Positions 1 to 6,776 of a stretch of DNA of 21,096 nt are shown piece after piece. The stretch spans positions 1 through 21,096 of the forward strand of contig CALEPU010000113.1 in the NCBI GenBank assembly GCA_937913075.1, given 5' to 3'. The position numbers were made by a program, and so were the translations under genes. Under the pieces are notes generated by a model, which ran no database searches, was not told where the DNA came from, and worked only from the letters and a program-made list of their open reading frames with translations. The DNA comes from an uncultured Clostridia bacterium (lineage in GTDB: Bacteria; Bacillota; Clostridia; Christensenellales; CAG-138). How positions within the stretch are numbered: position 1 is the first letter of the stretch; each line of letters begins with the position of its first letter.

Positions 1-180
1 AAGCATTTGCTTCTAATGATGTTAGATTAACTGTAGAGCAAATAAATGGTGGTTACTCTTCTGGGGATACTTTCTTCTTTAAGGTAATTATAGAAAACTT
101 AAGTAATAATGATATATCGTATTTTAAAATAAATTATGATTTACCAGATGATTTAACATGGTCAAATTGGCAGCCTCAGT
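1..180. other. AT-rich patch at window edge, compositionally foreign
   Basis: A hand count gives 52 G+C in the first 180 bases (~29%), against roughly 55-60% immediately downstream. The switch is abrupt, between about 170 and 200. The patch is open in the same frame as the downstream hydrolase and encodes a beta-rich stretch (GDTFFFKVIIENLSNND). It could be a misjoined contig end or a true acquired segment; the sequence alone cannot tell. Confidence 0.7.
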
Positions 181-1139
181 CGTATACACAGCAGGGTGCG
201 GCCGACGGCGAGCTTGTAACAGTCCCGCCGGAGGCGCCGCGTACCTCAAAACAGGACGGGAATGCGCTGCCCTCTCCTGAGGTCACGCGCAATCCCACGC
301 TCGTCCCCGGTCAGATGGACGATTACGTCGCATCCCTTCAAAATAAACTGATGGATCTCGGCTATCTCGATATCGACGAGCCCACCTGCTACTACGGCAG
401 CGCAACGGCAAACGCCGTGCAGCTTTTCCAAAGGCAGCACGGTCTCGATATGGATGGGCTTGCCGGACAGAATACCCTGCGCCTGCTCTTCTCCGACAAT
501 GCCGAGAAATACGTCATGAAGCTCGACACGCAGGGCTTGGACGTCGAAAATTTACAGCAGCAGCTTGAGCTTCTGGGCTACTATACAAAAGCGGTGGACG
601 GCTACTACGGCGACGCTACGCAGGAAGCGGTCATGGCTTTTCAGACCAGAAACCGGCTCGAGCCCGACGGTTTGGCAGGAGAGAGGACGCTTGAAAGGCT
701 TTTCTCGCCGGATGCGGTTCCCGCGGCGCACGTCGCACGGGAGCAGATACGCAGGGCGAATATCCAGACCATGATCAACACCGCCTATGCCCAGCTCGGC
801 AAAAAATACGTCCTCGGCGCCGTGGGTCCCAACTCCTTCGATTGCTCCGGCCTCGTTTATTATTGCCTCAAAATGGCGGGCTCCAGCCGAGGCAGGTATA
901 ACGCCGCAGGCTATTCAAGCGTAAGCGATTGGCAAAAGATAAAGAGCATCGACAACGTGCAGGTTGGCGATCTGCTCTTCTTCTACAATAACAAGTATAC
1001 CAAGGTGGGTCACGTCGGCATTTATATCGGCGGCGGTCTCATGATAGACGCCTCCGCTTCCAACGGCAAGGTAGTCTGCCGCCCCTGCCGTACCTACTAT
1101 TGGCGCAAGCACTTCGCCTGCGCGAGACGGCCCTGGTAA
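3..1139 (+). CDS. Peptidoglycan-binding / NlpC-P60 cell-wall hydrolase, 5'-incomplete
   Basis: Probable secreted or surface cell-wall endopeptidase that cleaves peptide stems of peptidoglycan. The frame is open from base 3, giving 378 codons without a start, so the N-terminus lies outside the window. Residues ~106-165 and ~178-236 are two PG_binding_1 repeats (LGY, FQ..., DG-AG-TL pattern). Residues ~250-378 are an NlpC/P60 domain with the nucleophile motif FDCSG (Cys281) and VGHVGIY (His337). Where many family members have a His in the next motif, this one has Asp (MIDAS). The ATG at 315 has no ribosome-binding site and lies just before the first repeat, so I reject it as the start. Codons 1-~60 are AT-rich and resemble a DUF11-like beta-sandwich. 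They are followed by a GC-rich low-complexity linker like that of the paralog at 7991-9616, so the head may be foreign or chimeric. The hydrolase call is firm; the N-terminus is not. Confidence 0.85.
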   Translation, partial: AFASNDVRLTVEQINGGYSSGDTFFFKVIIENLSNNDISYFKINYDLPDDLTWSNWQPQSYTQQGAADGELVTVPPEAPRTSKQDGNALPSPEVTRNPTLVPGQMDDYVASLQNKLMDLGYLDIDEPTCYYGSATANAVQLFQRQHGLDMDGLAGQNTLRLLFSDNAEKYVMKLDTQGLDVENLQQQLELLGYYTKAVDGYYGDATQEAVMAFQTRNRLEPDGLAGERTLERLFSPDAVPAAHVAREQIRRANIQTMINTAYAQLGKKYVLGAVGPNSFDCSGLVYYCLKMAGSSRGRYNAAGYSSVSDWQKIKSIDNVQVGDLLFFYNNKYTKVGHVGIYIGGGLMIDASASNGKVVCRPCRTYYWRKHFACARRPW

Positions 1140-1151
1140 TGAACAGCATTG

Positions 1152-1188
1152 AAAAATGCCTTCCCTGGTGAACAGGAAGGCATTTTTT
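1152..1188. terminator. Bidirectional intrinsic terminator
   Basis: A perfect 13-bp stem, AAAAATGCCTTCC (1152-1164) with GGAAGGCATTTTT (1175-1187), has a 10-nt loop and an A-tract on one side and a T-tract on the other. It lies between the convergent hydrolase gene (ends 1139) and pth (ends 1200), so it can terminate both. Confidence 0.9.
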
Positions 1189-1199
1189 GATGAGAGGTT

Positions 1200-1853
1200 T
1201 TATTTCGGATTGTTCTTCCCCTTATGATTGAACCTTGCCTGCGCTTCATGCATCTGCCCCTTGACTATGAGCTCGACTGCGGTGGCGGCGTCCTTCACGG
1301 CTTCCGATATGGCGGGCTTCTCATCATCGTTGAAATTGCCGAGCACATGGTCTATCATGCCGTGCTCAGCGTTGCCGATGCCGACCCTCACTCGGGGGAA
1401 GTTATCATAACCCAACTGATAAACCACGCTCTTCATGCCGTTGTGAGTGCCTGCGCTGCCCTTGTCGCGCATACGCAGAGTGCCAACGGGTATATCAACG
1501 TCGTCGTAAACAACGATAAGGTGATCCGGCTCCGCCTTGTACCAGTTCATAAGATCGCGTACCGCCCAGCCGGAGTTGTTCATAAAGGTCTCCGGCTTGG
1601 CAAGCACCGCCTTCTGCGTGCCAATACGCCCCTCGCCGTAAACCGAGCGGAAATTGCGGCGGCAGATGTCGATATCAAATCGCTCCGCAAGCGTGTCCAG
1701 CACCATATATCCGGCGTTATGCCTCGTCGCAGCATACTCCCTGCCGGGATTGCCGAGCCCTACAACGATAAACATATCATTATAATCGGCAGGGTCGAAC
1801 CTGACCTGCCCGTCAGCTCTCTTTCTGAATAAATTTCTAATAAAAACAAACAC
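1200..1853 (-). CDS. pth: Peptidyl-tRNA hydrolase
   Basis: Hydrolyses the ester bond of peptidyl-tRNAs that drop off ribosomes, recycling tRNA in the cytoplasm. The core starts at MFIVVGLGNPGREY (residue 27) and contains RHNAGY with the catalytic His (His45 in the long numbering), the ETFMNNSG motif and VYDDVD with the conserved acidic residue. The GTG at 1853 gives 217 aa, about 26 residues longer than typical Pth; an in-frame stop lies two codons upstream. The alternative start is the ATG at 1775, which gives a family-typical ~191 aa. Neither start has a good ribosome-binding site, so the start is unresolved. The gene lies 63 bp downstream of buk on the same strand with no visible promoter between, so it is probably cotranscribed with buk. 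It ends at the shared terminator. Confidence 0.95.
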   Translation of the reverse strand: MFVFIRNLFRKRADGQVRFDPADYNDMFIVVGLGNPGREYAATRHNAGYMVLDTLAERFDIDICRRNFRSVYGEGRIGTQKAVLAKPETFMNNSGWAVRDLMNWYKAEPDHLIVVYDDVDIPVGTLRMRDKGSAGTHNGMKSVVYQLGYDNFPRVRVGIGNAEHGMIDHVLGNFNDDEKPAISEAVKDAATAVELIVKGQMHEAQARFNHKGKNNPK

Positions 1854-1916
1854 TTTTTAAAAAACAGGACGAGCATCCGACAGCCCTCGCACGCCCGTCC
1901 GACAAAGCTCTTATGC

Positions 1917-2999
1917 TTAGCCGAGGTATTCCTTCGGCTCTTCCTCGCCGGAGAGCACGCGCACTGCGCCTGCCGCAAGCGCGGAAAGCTCGCCCTCACC
2001 GGGGTATATCACAACAGGAGCTATGAAGCTAACGCGCTCCTTAACGTATTCGGTCAGCATCTTCGAGTAGGCGATACCGCCGGTTATTATAACGGCGTCC
2101 ACCTCGCCTGCGAGCACCGCGGCCATCGCGCCGCAGCTCTTGGCGACGTTGTAAGCCATTGCGTCATAGATGAGCTTGGCGTGCCCGTCGCCCGCCTCGA
2201 CCATCTTTTCAACGTCGATGGCGGAGTTGGTGTTGAAGTGAGCCATCAGACCGCCGCGGCCTGCGATCAGCTTATTTATCTCATCACGGGGAAGACCGCT
2301 CTCGAAAATGAAGTCCGCAAGGTCCTTCGCAGGCAGCGCGCCGCAGCGCTCGGGGGTAAAGGGTCCCTCGCCGCTCATGGCGTCGGTAACGTCAACTATA
2401 ACGCCCTTCCTGTGCGCCGCAACGGAGATCCCGCCGCCCAGATGCGCCACCACGAAATTATGCTCCTCATATTTCATATCGTTCAGCCTGCAATGATAGC
2501 GGCAGACGGACTTTTGATTGAGACAGTGGAAGATACAGCCGCGCTTGATCTGGGGCAGACCGGTGATCTTGGCTATCTCGTCGCGCTCGTCAACGGTAAC
2601 GGGATCGACTATAAAGCTCGGCTTGCCGTACCTGTCGCCGTACGCCCTCGCAATTACGCCGCCCAGCATGCTGGCGTGACGCTGTGCGCTCGGCAGGTTT
2701 ATAAGGTCGTCCATCAGCTTTTCGTTGATGGTGTAAACGCCGCTCTTCAAAGGCCGCACGATGCCGCCGCGCCCGACGAATGCGTCCATATCCGCAAGCT
2801 TGTAGCCGTTCTCCTCAATAAGAGACTCAACAAGCTCCATGCGCATGTCCTTCTGGTCGTGTATGGCGGCAAACTTCGAAAGCTCCTCCTGGCTGTGACG
2901 CACAGTGCCCTCGTAAAGCATCTCATATCCCTCGTATATGCCCACCTTCGTGGAGGTCGAACCGGGATTGACAGCAAGCACGCGATAAGTCTTTTCCAT
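1917..2999 (-). CDS. buk: Butyrate kinase
   Basis: Converts butyryl phosphate plus ADP to butyrate plus ATP, the last step of the phosphotransbutyrylase-kinase route of butyrate fermentation; some homologs act on branched-chain acyl phosphates. The 360 aa match the usual ~355. ASKHA-fold signatures are visible: the N-terminal phosphate loop NPGSTSTK (from residue 11), HLGGGISV, the VDVTDAMSGEGPFTPER segment typical of Buk rather than acetate kinase, ITGGIAYS, and the C-terminal YPGEGELSALAAGA. The start ATG at 2999 has AAAGGAGC about 7 nt upstream. A sigma-A type promoter precedes it. The usual partner ptb is not in the window; pth follows instead. The family call is very secure; the physiological substrate is inferred. 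Confidence 0.96.
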   Translation of the reverse strand: MEKTYRVLAVNPGSTSTKVGIYEGYEMLYEGTVRHSQEELSKFAAIHDQKDMRMELVESLIEENGYKLADMDAFVGRGGIVRPLKSGVYTINEKLMDDLINLPSAQRHASMLGGVIARAYGDRYGKPSFIVDPVTVDERDEIAKITGLPQIKRGCIFHCLNQKSVCRYHCRLNDMKYEEHNFVVAHLGGGISVAAHRKGVIVDVTDAMSGEGPFTPERCGALPAKDLADFIFESGLPRDEINKLIAGRGGLMAHFNTNSAIDVEKMVEAGDGHAKLIYDAMAYNVAKSCGAMAAVLAGEVDAVIITGGIAYSKMLTEYVKERVSFIAPVVIYPGEGELSALAAGAVRVLSGEEEPKEYLG

Positions 3000-3038
3000 A
3001 AAAAAGCTCCTTTCGGAAGGTTATTTCATCAATAATTC

Positions 3039-3067
3039 ATTATACAGCATTACAGCTTCCCCCGCAA
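3039..3067 (-). promoter_or_regulatory. Promoter of buk (sigma-A type)
   Basis: On the minus strand, -35 TTGCGG (3062-3067) and a perfect -10 TATAAT (3039-3044) are separated by 17 nt, about 40 bp upstream of the buk start codon. Confidence 0.65.
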
Positions 3068-3112
3068 ATATATTTATAATCCCCAAACGCTCGTAAGCTT
3101 TTTCGAGCAGCA

Positions 3113-3988
3113 TCAGGCTTTTCCGCTCAGCGCGTCTCTGCCGACGGCTCTTGCGTACCGGAATATGTATTGCTGGATTATGCCCGAGTATTCGCCGAGG
3201 CTGTCGACCGCCTCATAGAGCTCGGCCTTTTTAACGGCATTGCCCTCGAAGAACAAGGCCTTCATGGCGCGGTCGATCCAAACGTCTATGGGGAAGGCGT
3301 CGGTATGCTGAAGGGAAAAGAGCAGTATGCAGTCCGCCACCTTGGGACCGACGCCACAGAAAGAGCGCAGCTCCTCACGCGCCTTGTAAAGCGGCATATC
3401 CCTCAGGGCTTCGAGGTCGTAACCCGCAAGCACCTTTTCCGCCGCCGCCTTGATAAAAGGTGCGCGGTAGCCGGCGCCGAGAGCGGTCAGCTCCTCTAAG
3501 GAAAGCGAGGCGATTTTTTCAGCCGTCGGGAAGGCGCAAAGCCTTTCACCCATGCAATCTATCGGCTCGCCGCATTTTTCACACAGCCTTGCGATAATGC
3601 CAGATATCCTTTTTATGTTGTTGTTTTGAGATATGATGAATGAGATCAGCGCCTCAAAAGGCTCCTGATTGAAGACCCTTATGCCGTGAGCCTCGGGGAA
3701 GCAGACGGCAAGCTGCTTATTGCTCATCGCCGCTGCCTCTATGGCGGAGTAATCCCGCCCGAGATCAAGGTAGTGAGCCCACATAGCCGCTTCGATGGGG
3801 GCTGCGCCGAATATGTTGACGCTTTCTCCTTCCTGACGCAGCAGCGCCGCAGACCCTCGAACCACGCCGAGGTACCCGCCGCCGTGCTCGCGCCAGCGGA
3901 ACGCCTGCCCGCAGGTGCAGCTCTTCGCAAGGTCAAAGCATTCAATATCATTAAAAGTCAGTACATCTTTTTCAAATGAGATACGCAT
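3113..3988 (-). CDS. ogg: 8-oxoguanine DNA glycosylase (OGG1 family, HhH-GPD)
   Basis: Bifunctional glycosylase/AP lyase that excises 8-oxoguanine opposite cytosine during base-excision repair. The 291 aa comprise an N-terminal OGG_N-like domain (residues ~5-105, with CGQAFRW) and an HhH-GPD domain. SFIISQNNN (from residue 116) is the conserved helix of the family. The hairpin FCGVGPKVADC carries the catalytic Lys216, and PIDVW carries the catalytic Asp235, both matching the OGG1 arrangement. The start ATG at 3988 has GGGAGGAT upstream. It is transcribed divergently from rplU, with its own promoter. It is a separate unit from buk, although a weak 5-bp stem (GCTCG/CGAGC) near 3095-3113 is the only terminator-like structure between them. 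Confidence 0.93.
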   Translation of the reverse strand: MRISFEKDVLTFNDIECFDLAKSCTCGQAFRWREHGGGYLGVVRGSAALLRQEGESVNIFGAAPIEAAMWAHYLDLGRDYSAIEAAAMSNKQLAVCFPEAHGIRVFNQEPFEALISFIISQNNNIKRISGIIARLCEKCGEPIDCMGERLCAFPTAEKIASLSLEELTALGAGYRAPFIKAAAEKVLAGYDLEALRDMPLYKAREELRSFCGVGPKVADCILLFSLQHTDAFPIDVWIDRAMKALFFEGNAVKKAELYEAVDSLGEYSGIIQQYIFRYARAVGRDALSGKA

Positions 3989-4006
3989 ACGATCCTCCCT
4001 GCAAAG

Positions 4007-4034
4007 ATTGTAGCATTTTCACGGGCAATGTCAA
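4007..4034 (-). promoter_or_regulatory. Promoter of ogg (sigma-A type)
   Basis: On the minus strand a consensus -35 TTGACA (4029-4034) and -10 TACAAT (4007-4012) are 16 nt apart, just upstream of the ribosome-binding site of the glycosylase gene. Confidence 0.75.
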
Positions 4035-4084
4035 TCAAGGAGGATAAAATAGCAAAATATATAGAAAAAATGCTTAATTTTTGC

Positions 4085-4113
4085 TTGACACGGCGTCCGG
4101 CTTGTGATAACAT
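4085..4113 (+). promoter_or_regulatory. Promoter of the rplU-prp-rpmA operon
   Basis: A consensus -35 TTGACA (4085-4090), a 17-nt spacer and -10 TAACAT (4108-4113) preceded by an extended -10 TGA. It implies a leader of roughly 90 nt before rplU. Confidence 0.7.
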
Positions 4114-4120
4114 ATTTCGG

Positions 4121-4208
4121 TGAGCCGCTCCGTGCCGGTTTAAAGTCATGCCGAGAAATCGGTCTGCACCGCACATGGGCGAGATTGTTCAGAGGAGGAG
4201 TTTCTGAA
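4121..4208 (+). promoter_or_regulatory. Structured 5' leader of rplU, candidate L21 autoregulatory leader
   Basis: The ~90-nt untranslated leader can fold into nested stems: GCC (4124-4126) with GGC (4178-4180), GTGC (4132-4135) with GCAC (4166-4169), and an inner CCG/CGG hairpin (4151-4153 with 4160-4162). A strong Shine-Dalgarno, AGAGGAGGAG, follows. L21 leaders are known in Firmicutes; assignment to that family is inference from position and foldability. Confidence 0.4.
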
Positions 4209-4514
4209 ATGTACGCTATTATCGTAACCGGCGGTAAGCAGTACAAGGTCGAGCAGGGCGACGAGATCATGGTCGAAAAGCTCGAGGCAGAGGTTGGCGA
4301 TACCGTCAGCTTCGACGTACTGATGATGGCAGACGGCGATGCAGTGACCGTTGGCAAGCCCTATGTTCAGGGTGTTGCCGCCAAGGCAGAGGTCATGGAG
4401 CACGGCAAGGGCAGGAAGGTCATAGTCTTCAAGTATAAGCCCAAGAAGAACATTCGCAAGAAGCAGGGTCATCGCCAGCCGTACACTAAGGTCAAGGTCC
4501 TTTCCATAGGCTGA
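4209..4514 (+). CDS. rplU: 50S ribosomal protein L21
   Basis: Large-subunit ribosomal protein that binds 23S rRNA. The 101 aa match the family length. It opens with MYAIIVTGGKQYKV and shows the L21 hallmarks FKYKPKKNIRKKQGHRQPYT, the basic RNA-binding loop near the C-terminus. The ATG at 4209 is chosen because AGGAGGAG lies about 8 nt upstream; a longer in-frame reading from 4104 would overlap the promoter and has no ribosome-binding site. It is the first gene of the L21-Prp-L27 operon, 10 bp ahead of prp. Confidence 0.98.
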   Translation: MYAIIVTGGKQYKVEQGDEIMVEKLEAEVGDTVSFDVLMMADGDAVTVGKPYVQGVAAKAEVMEHGKGRKVIVFKYKPKKNIRKKQGHRQPYTKVKVLSIG

Positions 4515-4524
4515 GGGTCGCTGT

Positions 4525-4860
4525 ATGACCAGGATTACCGTCCTTTATGACAAAGGTCATATCACCGGCTTTGAGGCAGTGGGGCACAGCGGCTATGCCG
4601 ACCGCGATTATGATATCGTCTGCGCCGGTATTTCATCGCTGACCCAGACCGCATATCTCGGCATTACCGAGCTTGCGGGCGCAAAAGTCGATTTTTTTCA
4701 GGAGGACGGCGTGCTCCGTTTAAAGCTTGCACAGGGGCTTTCCCCAAAGCAGCGCGAACAGGCGGAGTTGATACTTGGGACTATGCTCTTGGGGCTTGGT
4801 TCCATCGAGGAAAATTATGGTGATTATCTCAAACTTATCAAGAGGGAGGTTAAGGCTTAA
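4525..4860 (+). CDS. prp: Ribosomal-processing cysteine protease Prp
   Basis: Cysteine protease that removes the N-terminal extension of ribosomal protein L27 in Firmicutes and relatives (YsxB/DUF464 family). The 111 aa contain the catalytic dyad in GHSGYAD (His21) and DIVCAGIS (Cys33), at the spacing known for the family. It lies between rplU and rpmA, which is its diagnostic position, and its substrate site is present in the next gene. The start ATG at 4525 is preceded by a GAGGG-type site that overlaps the rplU stop region. The stop codon ends 1 bp before the rpmA ATG, so translation of prp and rpmA is likely coupled. Confidence 0.96.
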   Translation: MTRITVLYDKGHITGFEAVGHSGYADRDYDIVCAGISSLTQTAYLGITELAGAKVDFFQEDGVLRLKLAQGLSPKQREQAELILGTMLLGLGSIEENYGDYLKLIKREVKA

Positions 4861-4861
4861 T

Positions 4862-5155
4862 ATGTTCAGGTTCGATCTTCAGCTCTTTGCACATAAAAAG
4901 GGCGTCGGCAGCTCCCGCAACGGTCGTGAGAGCGAGTCCAAGCGCTTGGGGCCCAAGCGCGCCGACGGTCAGTTCGTGCTTGCCGGCAATATTCTTGTTA
5001 GGCAGCGCGGCACTCACTTCCATCCCGGCACCAACGTCGGTATCGGCAAGGATGATACCCTCTATGCAAAGATCGACGGCGTCTGCCGTTTTGAGACTAA
5101 GCATGGCGGTTACAAGTGTGTGAGCGTCTATGAAAAAGAAGAGGAGATCGCGTAA
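4862..5155 (+). CDS. rpmA: 50S ribosomal protein L27 with cleavable N-terminus
   Basis: Large-subunit protein whose mature N-terminus reaches the peptidyl-transferase centre. The 97 aa show SSRNGRESESKRLGPKRADGQ in sequence with the family, then ILVRQRGT and GKDDTLYAKIDG. The N-terminus MFRFDLQLFA-HKKG is the Firmicutes type with a Prp cleavage motif, so cleavage after LFA is predicted. The Shine-Dalgarno GGGAGG lies inside the end of prp, about 12 nt from the start. The gene is followed by a terminator; obg, often next in Firmicutes, is not there. Confidence 0.98.
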   Translation: MFRFDLQLFAHKKGVGSSRNGRESESKRLGPKRADGQFVLAGNILVRQRGTHFHPGTNVGIGKDDTLYAKIDGVCRFETKHGGYKCVSVYEKEEEIA

Positions 5156-5185
5156 GCGTTCTTTAAACCATCAACGCAAAAGCAA

Positions 5186-5213
5186 GGCAGCCTTTGACGG
5201 GGCTGCCTTTTGT
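5186..5213. terminator. Intrinsic terminator after rpmA, probably bidirectional
   Basis: A perfect 9-bp stem AAGGCAGCC (5186-5194) and GGCTGCCTT (5203-5211), with an 8-nt loop, is followed by TTTT on the plus strand. On the minus strand the same stem is followed by a T-rich run (TTGCTTTTG). It lies between convergent rpmA and the zinc-ribbon gene. Confidence 0.85.
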
Positions 5214-5237
5214 GCTGCGCTGCATTGCGTTAATTTG

Positions 5238-6503
5238 TCAGTTGCCGGTTCTGCTGCCGCAGGAGGTGCAGAACTTTTGCCCTGCTTTAAGCTCGGCGCC
5301 GCAAACGTGGCAGAGCTTCACGTCTTGCTTCACGGCTTGTGCAATGCGCTCGCCGCACATTGTGCAGAACTTCTGCGAGGGCTTGAGCTCAGCGCCGCAT
5401 TTGGCGCAACGAAGCGGCATCTCAGAGCCGGGACCGTCAAGCATATGGTCGGGCTCCTTTGCGGGCTCCGGAGCCTTCGCGCCGGGGTCGTAACCAATGG
5501 GGAATATAGCTCCCTGCGGCAGACCGAGTTTCTCTTCCGCCTGCTTAACGGGCTCCGTAATTTCAGCGGCTTTATCGTCTATTGCCTGCTTTATCTCCTC
5601 CTCGGTGAGAGGCGAGCCGTGCTTTTCCGGGGCTTCCTTGGCCTCGGTCTCCGCCTCGGCGCAAAGCTTTTCAAAATCGAGCTCGGGAGCGGCGAGAACG
5701 TCCTCGGCTATGAGGGCTGACGCGTCCTTTATTTGCTCTGCGATCTCATCGCCGACAGCGTCCGCTGCCTCGCTGACCTCGGCAATTGCGGCTTCTGTTG
5801 CTTCCTCGGCTTTTTCGATGACCTCATCCACCGAGGGCTGCTCGATACAGGACGCACATTCCTCGCACACAGCCGCACTTTCGGCAGCAAGCTCGGAGGC
5901 GACGAACGTCGGATGAGGCTTGCCCTCCAAATGATCCGAAGCCTTCATGGTGGGGTAGGGCTTTGCGGAAGGAGCCGCGGGAGCTTCGCTTATATGCTCG
6001 TCAACGGCAGGGGCTTTCTCGGAAGACTGAGGCACCGCGCCTCCGCACACTATGCAGAAGCGGGAATTGGGAGCAAGCTCCGCACCGCAGTGGACGCAGC
6101 GCAAAGGCTCGGGATCTTCACCTTCCTCGTGCTCCTCGGTAACCGACCTTTCCGGCAGCTTCATGCCGCAAAAATTGCAGAATACGGAGCTTTCCGCTAT
6201 CTCCGCGCCGCAGCCGGGGCAGAGCATGAGCCCCTTTATCTTCAAAAGCTGTGCCTTGCATTCCTCGATATGAGCCTTTGCAGCTTTAAGGCTCTCAACA
6301 TGAGGAGCTATCGACTCCTCGGGCTCGTCCCCGTGCAGTGCGAAATATTCCTGCCCGATGGCGCAATAAAGCCTCGTGACGTTCTTTTCCTCCTCCGCTA
6401 TCGCAGAGCTAAGCTTAACTGATGAGGTCAGGTTTTTAGTGGTACGGGAAACGTCCTGCCCGGCCTCTTTTATCTTCCTTCCCGCTTCGTCGAAAAATGC
6501 CAT
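5238..6503 (-). CDS. Multi-zinc-ribbon protein of unknown function
   Basis: 421 aa from the ATG at 6503, chosen because AAGGAGGT lies 7 nt upstream; the upstream ATG at 6524 overlaps that site and has none of its own. Residues 1-~90 are a charged helical segment (MAFFDEAGRKIKEAGQDVSRTTKNL) of the type that precedes zinc ribbons in many Firmicute proteins. There are four CxxC-x(9-12)-CxxC zinc ribbons: two at ~95-114 and ~135-154, two at the C-terminus (~364-384 and ~397-417). Between them is a long acidic Ala/Glu-rich region (~200-310), probably helical or disordered, with another CxxC pair (CEECASC). No catalytic motif, signal peptide or membrane helix is seen. A role as a metal-binding scaffold is inference only. 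The transcript has a ~58-nt leader with a small hairpin (GCCG/CGGC, 6538-6550). Confidence 0.85.
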   Translation of the reverse strand: MAFFDEAGRKIKEAGQDVSRTTKNLTSSVKLSSAIAEEEKNVTRLYCAIGQEYFALHGDEPEESIAPHVESLKAAKAHIEECKAQLLKIKGLMLCPGCGAEIAESSVFCNFCGMKLPERSVTEEHEEGEDPEPLRCVHCGAELAPNSRFCIVCGGAVPQSSEKAPAVDEHISEAPAAPSAKPYPTMKASDHLEGKPHPTFVASELAAESAAVCEECASCIEQPSVDEVIEKAEEATEAAIAEVSEAADAVGDEIAEQIKDASALIAEDVLAAPELDFEKLCAEAETEAKEAPEKHGSPLTEEEIKQAIDDKAAEITEPVKQAEEKLGLPQGAIFPIGYDPGAKAPEPAKEPDHMLDGPGSEMPLRCAKCGAELKPSQKFCTMCGERIAQAVKQDVKLCHVCGAELKAGQKFCTSCGSRTGN

Positions 6504-6568
6504 GGGATATACCTCCTTATTCATGTGATATCGTTACGCCGTGCTTCGGCATATATCTATCCAAGGAT

Positions 6569-6597
6569 ATTATATTATATTCACGCTGCGCTGTCAA
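6569..6597 (-). promoter_or_regulatory. Perfect-consensus sigma-A promoter of the zinc-ribbon gene
   Basis: On the minus strand TTGACA (6592-6597), a spacer of exactly 17 nt and TATAAT (6569-6574). Both hexamers match the consensus fully. Confidence 0.85.
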
Positions 6598-6656
6598 CAG
6601 CCCCAAACCCCGCCGCTGAACGCCCGCGTCGTCGCACTTGCCATCGTATTGCCATC

Positions 6657-6685
6657 TTGTTTACGCATTTTTGTTTTGGTACAAT
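6657..6685 (+). promoter_or_regulatory. Possible promoter upstream of the transposase
   Basis: TTGTTT (6657-6662), a 17-nt spacer and TACAAT (6680-6685), reading toward the transposase. It lies outside the candidate left end of the element, so it may be host DNA that happens to drive the transposase. Confidence 0.4.
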
Positions 6686-6713
6686 AGATAGGTAACAGAA
6701 AAGGGTATGAAAA

Positions 6714-6773
6714 GGGGAACCCATGTGGTATAGTTAATCTTGCACAAAAACTTCCACGAAAGAGAGGTTCCCC
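6714..6773 (+). promoter_or_regulatory. Long hairpin over the transposase ribosome-binding site
   Basis: GGGGAACC (6714-6721) is a perfect inverted repeat of GGTTCCCC (6766-6773), with a second pairing GTGG (6725-6728) and CCAC (6753-6756) inside. The right arm overlaps the end of the GAGAGG ribosome-binding site, just before the ATG at 6777. In a transcript from upstream it would hide the start, a known way for insertion sequences to limit expression by read-through. The role is inferred. Confidence 0.5.
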
Positions 6774-6776
6774 GAA

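Noticed and set aside
315..1139. ATG at 315 as the start of the first hydrolase
   Set aside because: No ribosome-binding site upstream, and the same frame is open to base 3 with a linker like that of the paralog, so the gene starts outside the window.
2181..3035. Long plus-strand reading frame opposite buk
   Set aside because: Antisense shadow of a clear butyrate kinase gene, with no recognisable motif.
4034..4105. AAGGAGG followed by a short frame upstream of rplU
   Set aside because: No start codon at a usable distance; the next ATG is ~28 nt away and its frame ends after 17 codons across the rplU promoter.
5130..5720. Plus-strand frame overlapping the rpmA end and the zinc-ribbon gene
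   Set aside because: Runs through a terminator and opposite a real gene with four zinc ribbons; no start signal.
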